Source of the DNA: UBA6522 sp965205045
Lineage (GTDB): Bacteria > Pseudomonadota > Gammaproteobacteria > Steroidobacterales > Rariloculaceae
Length of the DNA: 64,000 nucleotides
Assembly: GCA_965205045.1 (NCBI GenBank)
Contig: OZ242031.1
Coordinates: 744,001-808,000 of the forward strand
Direction: 5' to 3'
Part shown: positions 44,641 to 51,381 of the stretch, in pieces
How positions within the stretch are numbered: position 1 is the first letter of the stretch
Layout: each line of letters begins with the position of its first letter
The notes under the pieces: generated by a model
What the model was told of the DNA's origin: nothing
Database searches by the model: none
What the model saw: the letters and a program-made list of their open reading frames with translations, nothing else
Program-made: the position numbers and the translations under genes

Positions 44641-45312
44641 TCAGCCGAATTCCGCGGCCGGCCCCGCCATTCTGCCGGCCTCAAGGTATAGCCGCCGGTA
44701 GCCCATCCGGCTGATCAGTTCCAGGTCGTGGGTGGCGATGAGCAGGGTGGTCCCCACGTCGTTGAAGCGCCCGAACAGGCGCATGATCTCCAGCGAAAGC
44801 TGCGGGTCGAGGTTGCCCGTGGGCTCGTCGGCGATCACCAGTTGCGGCCGGCTGGCGACCGCCCTGGCAATGCCGACGCGCTGCTGTTCGCCGGAGGAGA
44901 GGGACAGCGGGAACTGGTTCTCGTAGCGCAGCAGACCCACCTGGTCCAGCGCCGCGCGCACCCTTCCGCGCAGCTCCCGGCGTCTCAACGACGAGATCAT
45001 CAGGGGCAGCGCGACGTTGTCGAATACGGTGCGGTCGTGCAGCAGCTTGTGATCCTGGAAAACGATGCCGATCTGCCGGCGAAACTGCGGAATCCGGCGG
45101 CGCGGCACGCGGGCGGTGTTCTGATCGGCCACCAGCACGGTGCCGCGCGTGGGTCTTTCGATGAGCGCGACGAGCTTGAGCAGCGTGCTCTTGCCGGCGC
45201 CCGAGGGACCGGTGAGAAAGGCCATCTCGCCCTTTTCGAGGCGGAAGGTGACCCCGCAAAGAGCCTCTCTGCCCGCAGGATAACGCTTTCTCACATTCTC
45301 GAATCGGATCAT
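44641..45312 (-). CDS. ftsE: Cell division ATP-binding protein FtsE
   Basis: The protein has 223 residues. ABC ATPase partner of FtsX: Walker A GPSGAGKST, Q loop GIVFQDHKLLHDRTVFDNVA, signature LSSGEQQRVGIARAV, Walker B QLVIADEPTGNLDPQ, H loop THD. Divergent from rsmD by 59 bp; ftsY, usually upstream of ftsE, is not present here. Confidence 0.97.
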   Translation of the reverse strand: MIRFENVRKRYPAGREALCGVTFRLEKGEMAFLTGPSGAGKSTLLKLVALIERPTRGTVLVADQNTARVPRRRIPQFRRQIGIVFQDHKLLHDRTVFDNVALPLMISSLRRRELRGRVRAALDQVGLLRYENQFPLSLSSGEQQRVGIARAVASRPQLVIADEPTGNLDPQLSLEIMRLFGRFNDVGTTLLIATHDLELISRMGYRRLYLEAGRMAGPAAEFG

Positions 45313-45371
45313 GATCGCGGCATTATACTGGCCGTCGGGTCCGCCCCGGAGGCGGCAGCAAGGGATGATCG

Positions 45372-45962
45372 ATGCAGAGCGGGAAGCGGGCGAGATTCAC
45401 CGGCGTGCGCATTGTCGGGGGGCGTTGGCGGGGCCGGCGGCTGGCTGTTCCGGCGGGGACCGGGGTGCGCCCCACGCCGGACCGCGTTCGCGAGACGCTG
45501 TTCAACTGGCTTGCCCCTTCCTTGCAGGGCTCGCAATGTCTGGATCTGTTCGCCGGTACGGGCGTGCTTGGTCTGGAAGCACTGTCCCGCGGTGCTGCGG
45601 GAACGACGTTCGTGGAGCGCGATGCCGTTCTGGTGCGGGCGATCGAGGAGCGGGTAGACGCCCTGGCGGCCGAGGCGCAGGTCTTCCACGAGGATGCGCT
45701 GCGTTTTCTTTCGTCGCGACCGCAGCGCACATTCGATGTCGTCTTCGTCGATCCGCCCTACGCGACGGGACTGGCGCAGGTACTGGAAAAGCTGGTTGCC
45801 TGGGTCGGTCCCGGGCACCGGGTGTACGTGGAACGCCCGGTGGAGCGCGGCGGACGCTCGCTGAACGAAACGATCGCTTCGCTCCCGGGCGCGCGCTTGA
45901 TGAAACAGGGCAGCGCCGCCCGAGTGGCTTTCGGGCTGCTCCGACTGGCGGGTGCGGAGTAG
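45372..45962 (+). CDS. rsmD: 16S rRNA (guanine(966)-N(2))-methyltransferase RsmD
   Basis: The protein has 196 residues. Motifs: IVGGRWRGRRLAVPAG, RPTPDRVRETLFNWLAP, SAM loop LDLFAGTGVLGLEALSRGA and catalytic FVDPPYATGL (DPPY). Methylates G966 of 16S rRNA. 33 bp upstream of coaD, a frequent pair. Confidence 0.96.
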   Translation: MQSGKRARFTGVRIVGGRWRGRRLAVPAGTGVRPTPDRVRETLFNWLAPSLQGSQCLDLFAGTGVLGLEALSRGAAGTTFVERDAVLVRAIEERVDALAAEAQVFHEDALRFLSSRPQRTFDVVFVDPPYATGLAQVLEKLVAWVGPGHRVYVERPVERGGRSLNETIASLPGARLMKQGSAARVAFGLLRLAGAE

Positions 45963-45995
45963 AATAGCGACTTTCCTGCTCGATCCCTCCATGCG

Positions 45996-46478
45996 ATGAA
46001 CGTAGCGGCCATGTATCCCGGGACCTTCGACCCAGTGACCCTGGGCCACGAGGACCTCTTGCACCGCGCCGCTGTCCTGTTCGACAGGGTAGTCGTGGCC
46101 ATTGCCGCCAATCCCGGCAAATCGCCCGTGTTCAGTCTGGAGGAACGCTTGGAACTGGCTGGCGAAGCCTTTCGGGACATGCCGAGTGTCACGGTGACAG
46201 GCTACGAGGGACTGACGGTCGACTTTGCCCGCAGCCATGGGCTGCGTGTGATCATCCGCGGACTTAGAGCGGTGTCGGACTTCGAGCGCGAGTTTCAGCT
46301 CGCGGCCACGAACCGGCAGTTGACCGAAGATGTGGAAACGGTGTTCCTGACGCCCACGGAGAAATATACGTTCGTTTCCTCAAGCCTGGTGCGGGAAGTC
46401 GCACAGCTTGGAGGAGATGTGTCCGCCTTTGCAAGGCCCCATGTGGTCGAGGCTTTGAGGAAAAAGTTCGGAGATTGA
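45996..46478 (+). CDS. coaD: Pantetheine-phosphate adenylyltransferase
   Basis: The protein has 160 residues. Nucleotidyltransferase motif MYPGTFDPVTLGHEDLLHRA (TxGH), GLRVIIRGLRAVSDFEREFQ and C-terminal EKYTFVSSSLVREVA. Forms dephospho-CoA from phosphopantetheine and ATP; another CoA step besides coaBC in the window. Confidence 0.97.
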   Translation: MNVAAMYPGTFDPVTLGHEDLLHRAAVLFDRVVVAIAANPGKSPVFSLEERLELAGEAFRDMPSVTVTGYEGLTVDFARSHGLRVIIRGLRAVSDFEREFQLAATNRQLTEDVETVFLTPTEKYTFVSSSLVREVAQLGGDVSAFARPHVVEALRKKFGD

Positions 46479-46483
46479 TTGGA

Positions 46484-48193
46484 ATGAACAGGTTGAACGC
46501 GCTACAGGCAGTCCGGGGCTTTTGCCGCGCGCTGATGGTTCCGGTATTGCTGATGTGGGCGGTGGCCGGCCCTGCCCAGACGCCGGACCGGGCCGCAGTG
46601 GCGAGCGCGAACCCGTTGGCCAGCGAGGCGGGGATCGAAGTTCTGGAGCAGGGTGGCAATGCATTCGACGCCGCGATTGCCGTGAGCGCGGCTCTTGGGG
46701 TAGTGGAACCCTACGGGTCGGGACTCGGTGGGGGCGGATTCTTCCTGCTGCGTCGGGCTTCGGACGGACTCGAGGTGTTTGTCGACGGCCGCGAAACGGC
46801 TCCGGGCGCGGCCTTTGAGGAGATGTACCTGGACGAGGCCGGCGATCCAATCCCCGGCGCATCCCGCAACGGTCCGCTGGCCGCCGGGATACCGGGCCTG
46901 CCCGCGGCGCTGGTGCACCTGGCCGAGAACTACGGCCGCCTGCCGCTCGCCGATTCGCTGGCGCCGGCGATCCGATATGCCGAGGAGGGCTTCCCGGCCT
47001 ACGAAGAGTTGGTTCGCCGGCTGTCCCGCCAGGCGAGCGGTCTGAGCGAGGGTGCGAGAGCGGTGTTCGCGCCCGGCGGGGAAGTGCCGGCCGCGGGCGA
47101 GCTGTTGAGGCAGCCCGATCTTGCCGCCACGATGCGAACGCTGGCCCGGGAGGGACGCGACGGATTCTACCGGGGGGCCGTGGCCGACACGCTCGTCGAC
47201 GGCGTGCAAGGCGGGGGCGGCATCTGGAGCGCCGAGGATCTGCTGAATTACCGGGTGGTGGAGCGGGAACCACTGACCGGCAGGTATCACGACGTCGACA
47301 TCACGACCGCGCCACCGCCATCGGCCGGCGGCGTGGCGCTGATCAACATGTTCAACATGCTCTCGGGCTACGACCTTGCGAGCGCGGATCGCGTCACGCG
47401 GGTTCATCTGCTGACCGAGATCATGCGCCGCGCCTTTCGGGACCGCGGGCCGTACCTGGGCGACCCTGATTTTGTCGACGTTCCGCTGGATCGCCTGACC
47501 CATCCGTACTACGCGGCGGGTCAGCGGGCGAGCCTGCGCATCGACCGGGCCACGCCCAGCGACAGCCTGCCGGGAATCCAGCCCGCTGGTTCGTTTGGCG
47601 GGCCTCAAACCAGCCATTTCTCGGTGCTAGACCGGGACGGCAACATGGTCGCGGCCACGCAGACCATCAACTTCGGTTTCGGCAGCGGCTTCATGGCTCC
47701 CGGGACGGGTGTCCTGCTCAACAATGAAATGGACGATTTCTCCATGAAGCCCGGCCAGCCCAACGGCTATCAGCTACTCAGCGCCGAAGCCAACAGCATC
47801 CAGCCGGGCAAGCGGATGCTTTCCAGCATGACGCCCACGATCCTGCGCACCGAGGACGGCGTGGCGCTGCTCGGATCGCCGGGCGGCAGCCAGATCATCA
47901 CCATCGTCTTCCTGGCAAGCCTGGCATGGGTCGAAGGCGCCGATGCGGCCACCATGGCATCCAACCCCCGCTTCCATCATCAGTACTTCCCGGACAGGCT
48001 CATGTTCGAGCCCGACGCAATCAGCGCCGAAGAAGAGGAGGCGTTGCGAGGTCTCGGCCATAACCTGGCCCGCAGCCGCCAACTCCGGGGCAACGGCAAT
48101 CTGCAGATCGTCACCTGGGACCGCGGCAGCGGCGAGGTCGATGCGGCTTCGGACCCGCGCGTCGTCGGCGAGCCGAGGTTCTCGGCTCCCTGA
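46484..48193 (+). CDS. ggt: Gamma-glutamyltransferase
   Basis: The protein has 569 residues from ATG 46484. Signal peptide ALMVPVLLMWAVAGPAQ. The precursor self-cleaves before the Thr of GGPQTSHFSVLDRDG (near residue 376), giving large and small subunits. Other motifs: ASANPLASEAGIEVLEQGGN, GLGGGGFFLL, LLNNEMDDFSMKPGQPNGYQ, LLGSPGGSQIIT. Periplasmic glutathione and gamma-glutamyl metabolism. It lies 5 bp after coaD. Confidence 0.95.
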   Translation: MNRLNALQAVRGFCRALMVPVLLMWAVAGPAQTPDRAAVASANPLASEAGIEVLEQGGNAFDAAIAVSAALGVVEPYGSGLGGGGFFLLRRASDGLEVFVDGRETAPGAAFEEMYLDEAGDPIPGASRNGPLAAGIPGLPAALVHLAENYGRLPLADSLAPAIRYAEEGFPAYEELVRRLSRQASGLSEGARAVFAPGGEVPAAGELLRQPDLAATMRTLAREGRDGFYRGAVADTLVDGVQGGGGIWSAEDLLNYRVVEREPLTGRYHDVDITTAPPPSAGGVALINMFNMLSGYDLASADRVTRVHLLTEIMRRAFRDRGPYLGDPDFVDVPLDRLTHPYYAAGQRASLRIDRATPSDSLPGIQPAGSFGGPQTSHFSVLDRDGNMVAATQTINFGFGSGFMAPGTGVLLNNEMDDFSMKPGQPNGYQLLSAEANSIQPGKRMLSSMTPTILRTEDGVALLGSPGGSQIITIVFLASLAWVEGADAATMASNPRFHHQYFPDRLMFEPDAISAEEEEALRGLGHNLARSRQLRGNGNLQIVTWDRGSGEVDAASDPRVVGEPRFSAP

Positions 48194-48239
48194 CCGCCCG
48201 ATCTGCCCTGCCGGGGCGCTGTTCTCTCGCGAGCCAACC

Positions 48240-49373
48240 TCAAGCGGCGCGCAATTCACCGGAGTTTCCTCCAGCGGCGTTGCCAAGGATGAAGCCGAAT
48301 GCGTGGTCCACGAGCCAACGAACCGCGGGAACGCAGACAGCGTCGCCAAAACCCAGTTGCGCCTGGCGGCGGCCGACATCGATCGGAAATCGCCAAGCCC
48401 CTTGCAAGCGAGCGTATTCGCGGCCCGTCAGCGGGCGAATCCTGATTTCATCGTGCCGACAATCAACAAGGAATTGGACGCTGCTACCGCCTTGGGGCGT
48501 GCGCAGACAGCCGGCAATGCGATCGCCCCGAACTTCTCCCACCGTCCGGCCCTTGCGCACGCGGCGAAACATCGTCGCGACTCCGTCTTGCCGTCCTTTA
48601 ACCAGCCCATCGACACGTCTTCGATGCGTTGGCGCCATCGCGTCGAGGGTTGTTTCAACCCGTTCCCTGGGCCACCACGCCGAATCATCCGCGGGCATGT
48701 CTTCAAGTATGGATACAAGCGACAACGTTGCCTTGGGCGGAGGCTCGGGCAGAGGCAATTCGATAAACGGCAACTCGCGGTTTCGCGCTTGAAAACGACG
48801 CACGGCGGCAGTCCGCAGTCTTGTGACGTGCCCGGTAGGCGGCATCGGGCCGGCAATGGTGTCGCTGCGCACCGCCAGCACGAACAGGCGTGGGCGGCTC
48901 TGGGGCGTGAACCAACAGGCATCCACTACAACCAGGTCCATGCAATAGCCGAGTTGCGCCATGCGGGCGCATACCTCGCTCAGGTCGCGTCCCGCGTGCG
49001 ACGTGATGAAGCCGGTAACGTTCTCGATTAGCAAGGCGCGGGGAGCCGACCGCTCCCGCTGCAGTTTTTCGGCCAATTCAAGGAACGACCAGATAGTCCC
49101 CGAATGCGCGCCTGCCAGCCCGGCTCGATTCCCCGCCAAGGACAGGTCGATGCAAGGGAACGAAGCCGTCAGCAAGTCGAGGTCGAAGGGCAGGTCGGCG
49201 AGCGTGACTCCCTTGATGTCCTCGACCAGAAGGTGCTCGCGCCCAAAGCGGGCAGCGTACATGTCCGCCTTCGCCGGGGAGATGTCGTTGGCAAAGACGC
49301 ACTGCCAACCCAGCGGCTCGATGGCCTCGCGCACCAGCCCGATTCCAGAAAAGAATTCCGCAAACCTTGACAC
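48240..49373 (-). CDS. DNA (cytosine-5-)-methyltransferase (solitary)
   Basis: The protein has 377 residues; GTG 49373 next to GGAGGT gives the usual N-terminus SRFAEFFSGIGLVREAIEPL. Motif IV TASFPCIDLSLAG (catalytic PC), motif VI ALLIENVTGF, motif VIII PQSRPRLFVLAVR, and C-terminal motifs IX/X RPLTGREYARLQGAW and GFGDAVCVPAVRW. No restriction endonuclease or Vsr gene beside it. It lies between ggt and the inverted ftsX fragment, i.e. at the edge of the inverted segment, possibly brought in with the rearrangement. Target sequence not predictable. Confidence 0.9.
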   Translation of the reverse strand: MSRFAEFFSGIGLVREAIEPLGWQCVFANDISPAKADMYAARFGREHLLVEDIKGVTLADLPFDLDLLTASFPCIDLSLAGNRAGLAGAHSGTIWSFLELAEKLQRERSAPRALLIENVTGFITSHAGRDLSEVCARMAQLGYCMDLVVVDACWFTPQSRPRLFVLAVRSDTIAGPMPPTGHVTRLRTAAVRRFQARNRELPFIELPLPEPPPKATLSLVSILEDMPADDSAWWPRERVETTLDAMAPTHRRRVDGLVKGRQDGVATMFRRVRKGRTVGEVRGDRIAGCLRTPQGGSSVQFLVDCRHDEIRIRPLTGREYARLQGAWRFPIDVGRRQAQLGFGDAVCVPAVRWLVDHAFGFILGNAAGGNSGELRAA

Positions 49374-49451
49374 CGTACCTCCGTGCCGCAACGTACCAAG
49401 GAATTATTGAGGAAACCGTACCCTCTTTGGTCTTTTGTATCATAGCACCGA

Positions 49452-49608
49452 CTGGCGGGCCTCAGCCCGGCGGATGCGGGGTGGCTGCTGGGGGTGGGCG
49501 GATTCCTGGGCTGGGCCGGGGCCGGCATCGCGGTCGCCCGGCACTTGAGGGAAATCGAGCCCAGTTGATCGCCAACCGATTGATTTCGGTTGAAATTGGC
49601 CCGGGCGG
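49452..49608 (+). repeat. Inverted duplication, copy B (orphan ftsX 3' end before rpoH)
   Basis: It encodes LAGLSPADAGWLLGVGGFLG and then WAGAGIAVARHLREIEPS and stop in the ftsX frame, without any upstream part of the gene. It matches copy A (43676-43832, opposite strand). This is the scar of the ancestral ftsX-rpoH junction. Confidence 0.93.
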
Positions 49609-49618
49609 GAACCATATA
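49590..49618 (+). promoter_or_regulatory. Predicted sigma-70 promoter of rpoH
   Basis: TTGAAA (49590-49595), 17-bp spacer, CATATA (49613-49618). The -35 box is inside the duplicated ftsX flank; the -10 box lies outside it. Transcription would begin inside the CIRCE element that follows. Confidence 0.6.
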
Positions 49619-49623
49619 GGGGG

Positions 49624-49650
49624 TTAGCACTCTAACCGGGGGAGTGCTAA
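49624..49650 (+). promoter_or_regulatory. CIRCE operator (HrcA binding site)
   Basis: TTAGCACTC, nine bases, GAGTGCTAA: exact match to the consensus CIRCE inverted repeat. It is centred about 90 bp before the rpoH start and just downstream of the predicted -10 box, a position where HrcA would block transcription until heat shock. Confidence 0.93.
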
Positions 49651-49725
49651 AATCGCGCGTCCGCGCAGTCGCCACGGCGATTTTGCGCGGTTTCGGCGAG
49701 TCCAATTGACGGGAGACCAGACATC

Positions 49726-50577
49726 GTGGCCACAGCGATCGCCCAGAATCAGCTCATGCTCGGCGGGCCCATCGGCAGCCTGGATCACTACATCCAGGCC
49801 GTGCGCGCGGTGCCCGTGCTCAGCAAGGAGGAGGAGTTCGATCTGGCCACGCGGCTTCACGAAAACGACGATCTGGAAGCGGCCCAGCGCCTGATCCTCT
49901 CCCACCTGCGATTCGTCGTGCACATCGCCCGCGGCTACACCGGTTACGGGCTGCCGCTGGGCGATCTGGTCCAGGAAGGCAACGTCGGTCTCATGAAGGC
50001 GGTCAAGCGCTTCGACCCCAATGTGGGCGTGCGGCTAGTCTCCTTCGCCGTGCACTGGATCCGCGCCGAAATTCACGAATACGTGCTGAAGAACTGGCGC
50101 CTGGTCAAGGTGGCCACCACCAAGGCCCAGCGAAAGCTGTTCTTCAACCTGCGCAAGGCCAAGACCAGCCTGGGCTGGCTGTCCAACGAAGAAACCAAAG
50201 CGGTTGCCGAAGACCTCGGCGTCAGTCCGAGCGAAGTCACCCGGATGGAGCGGCGCCTCTCCGGCCGCGACGTCTCCTACGACGGTTCCCCTGCCGACGA
50301 GGACGCATACGCGCCGGTCGCCTACCTGCCGAGCCCGGACAGCGACCCTGCCGACGTGGTCGAAAAGGCCGACTGGCAGAACGATTCGCGCCGGCGGCTG
50401 GGCCGGGCGCTGGCCGCGCTGGACGACCGCAGCCGCGATATCGTCCAGCGGCGCTGGCTGGTGGAGAAGAAGGCGACCCTTCACCAACTGGCCGCCGAGT
50501 ACAAGGTCTCCGCCGAGCGCATTCGCCAGATCGAGGCGAACGCCATGCGCAAGCTCCGGGGATCCATCGCGGCCTGA
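49726..50577 (+). CDS. rpoH: RNA polymerase heat-shock sigma factor RpoH (sigma-32)
   Basis: The protein has 283 residues with a GTG start (49726) behind GGGAG. Region 2: HLRFVVHIARGYTGYGLPLG and DLVQEGNVGLMKAVKRFDPN; RpoH box QRKLFFNLRKAKTSLGW; region 4 helix-turn-helix ATLHQLAAEYKVSAERIRQI. Directs transcription of chaperone and protease genes. Separated from ftsEX by an inversion; controlled by a CIRCE operator. Confidence 0.97.
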   Translation: MATAIAQNQLMLGGPIGSLDHYIQAVRAVPVLSKEEEFDLATRLHENDDLEAAQRLILSHLRFVVHIARGYTGYGLPLGDLVQEGNVGLMKAVKRFDPNVGVRLVSFAVHWIRAEIHEYVLKNWRLVKVATTKAQRKLFFNLRKAKTSLGWLSNEETKAVAEDLGVSPSEVTRMERRLSGRDVSYDGSPADEDAYAPVAYLPSPDSDPADVVEKADWQNDSRRRLGRALAALDDRSRDIVQRRWLVEKKATLHQLAAEYKVSAERIRQIEANAMRKLRGSIAA

Positions 50578-50662
50578 CGCGCAGCCATTCCCGCCGGCAA
50601 ACCGCAGGCCGGCACTGCGAATTTTTCGAGTGGCGGGGCCCCATGCGGTACAGTCTCCGTCA

Positions 50663-51379
50663 ATGGACACGAGCAAACTCATCGCCGTCGTGGAAGACGA
50701 GATCGCGATCCGCGACAACTACATGGCGGCGCTCCGGCGGCAGGGATATCGGGTCGCGGGTTTCAGCTCGCGCCGCGAAGCGCTCGACGCCTTCGAAGCC
50801 CGCCTTCCGGACCTGGTGGTCATCGACATCAACCTGTCCGGCGAGGTGGAGGGGGGCTTCGAACTGTGCCGCGAACTGAGGGCCCGCTCGGCGCAGTTGC
50901 CGATCATCTTTCTGACGGCCCGGGAAAGCGAACTGGACGCCATTTCCGGATTGCGGCTGGGCGCCGACGACTACCTGACCAAGCGCATCGGCCTGGAACA
51001 CCTGCTGGCCAGGGTCGCGGCGCTGCTCAGGCGCGTCGAGGCGCTGACCACCGCCGCCGCCGAGCCGCGGCTCGTGAGCCGCGGGCCGCTCGAAATGGAT
51101 CTGGACCGGGTCAGCGTTTCCTGGAACGGCGCGGCGATCCCCCTGACCCTCACCGAATTCTGGGTCGTGCACGCGCTGGCCAGGCACCCCGGTCACGTGC
51201 GTACGCGCGAACAACTCATGGCGGCCGCCAATGTGGTGCTCGACGACGGCAGCGTGACCTCGCAGATCAAGCGCATCCGCGCCAAGTTCGCCGCCGCCGA
51301 TCCGGATTTCAGGGCCATCGACACCGTCTACGGCATGGGTTATCGCTGGATCAGCCCCCGGCCGGAACCGGGACACTGA
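50663..51379 (+). CDS. pdsR: OmpR-type response regulator of the proteobacterial dedicated sortase system
   Basis: The protein has 238 residues from ATG 50663. Receiver domain with acidic pocket VVEDE, phospho-acceptor in LVVIDINLSGEVEGG, and DDYLTKRIGLEHLLARVAAL; C-terminal winged helix LTEFWVVHALARHPGHVRTR, ending YGMGYRW. It precedes its histidine kinase by 2 bp. The assignment to the Pds system rests on remembered similarity of both partners; no sortase is in the window. Confidence 0.8.
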   Translation: MDTSKLIAVVEDEIAIRDNYMAALRRQGYRVAGFSSRREALDAFEARLPDLVVIDINLSGEVEGGFELCRELRARSAQLPIIFLTARESELDAISGLRLGADDYLTKRIGLEHLLARVAALLRRVEALTTAAAEPRLVSRGPLEMDLDRVSVSWNGAAIPLTLTEFWVVHALARHPGHVRTREQLMAAANVVLDDGSVTSQIKRIRAKFAAADPDFRAIDTVYGMGYRWISPRPEPGH

Positions 51380-51381
51380 TC

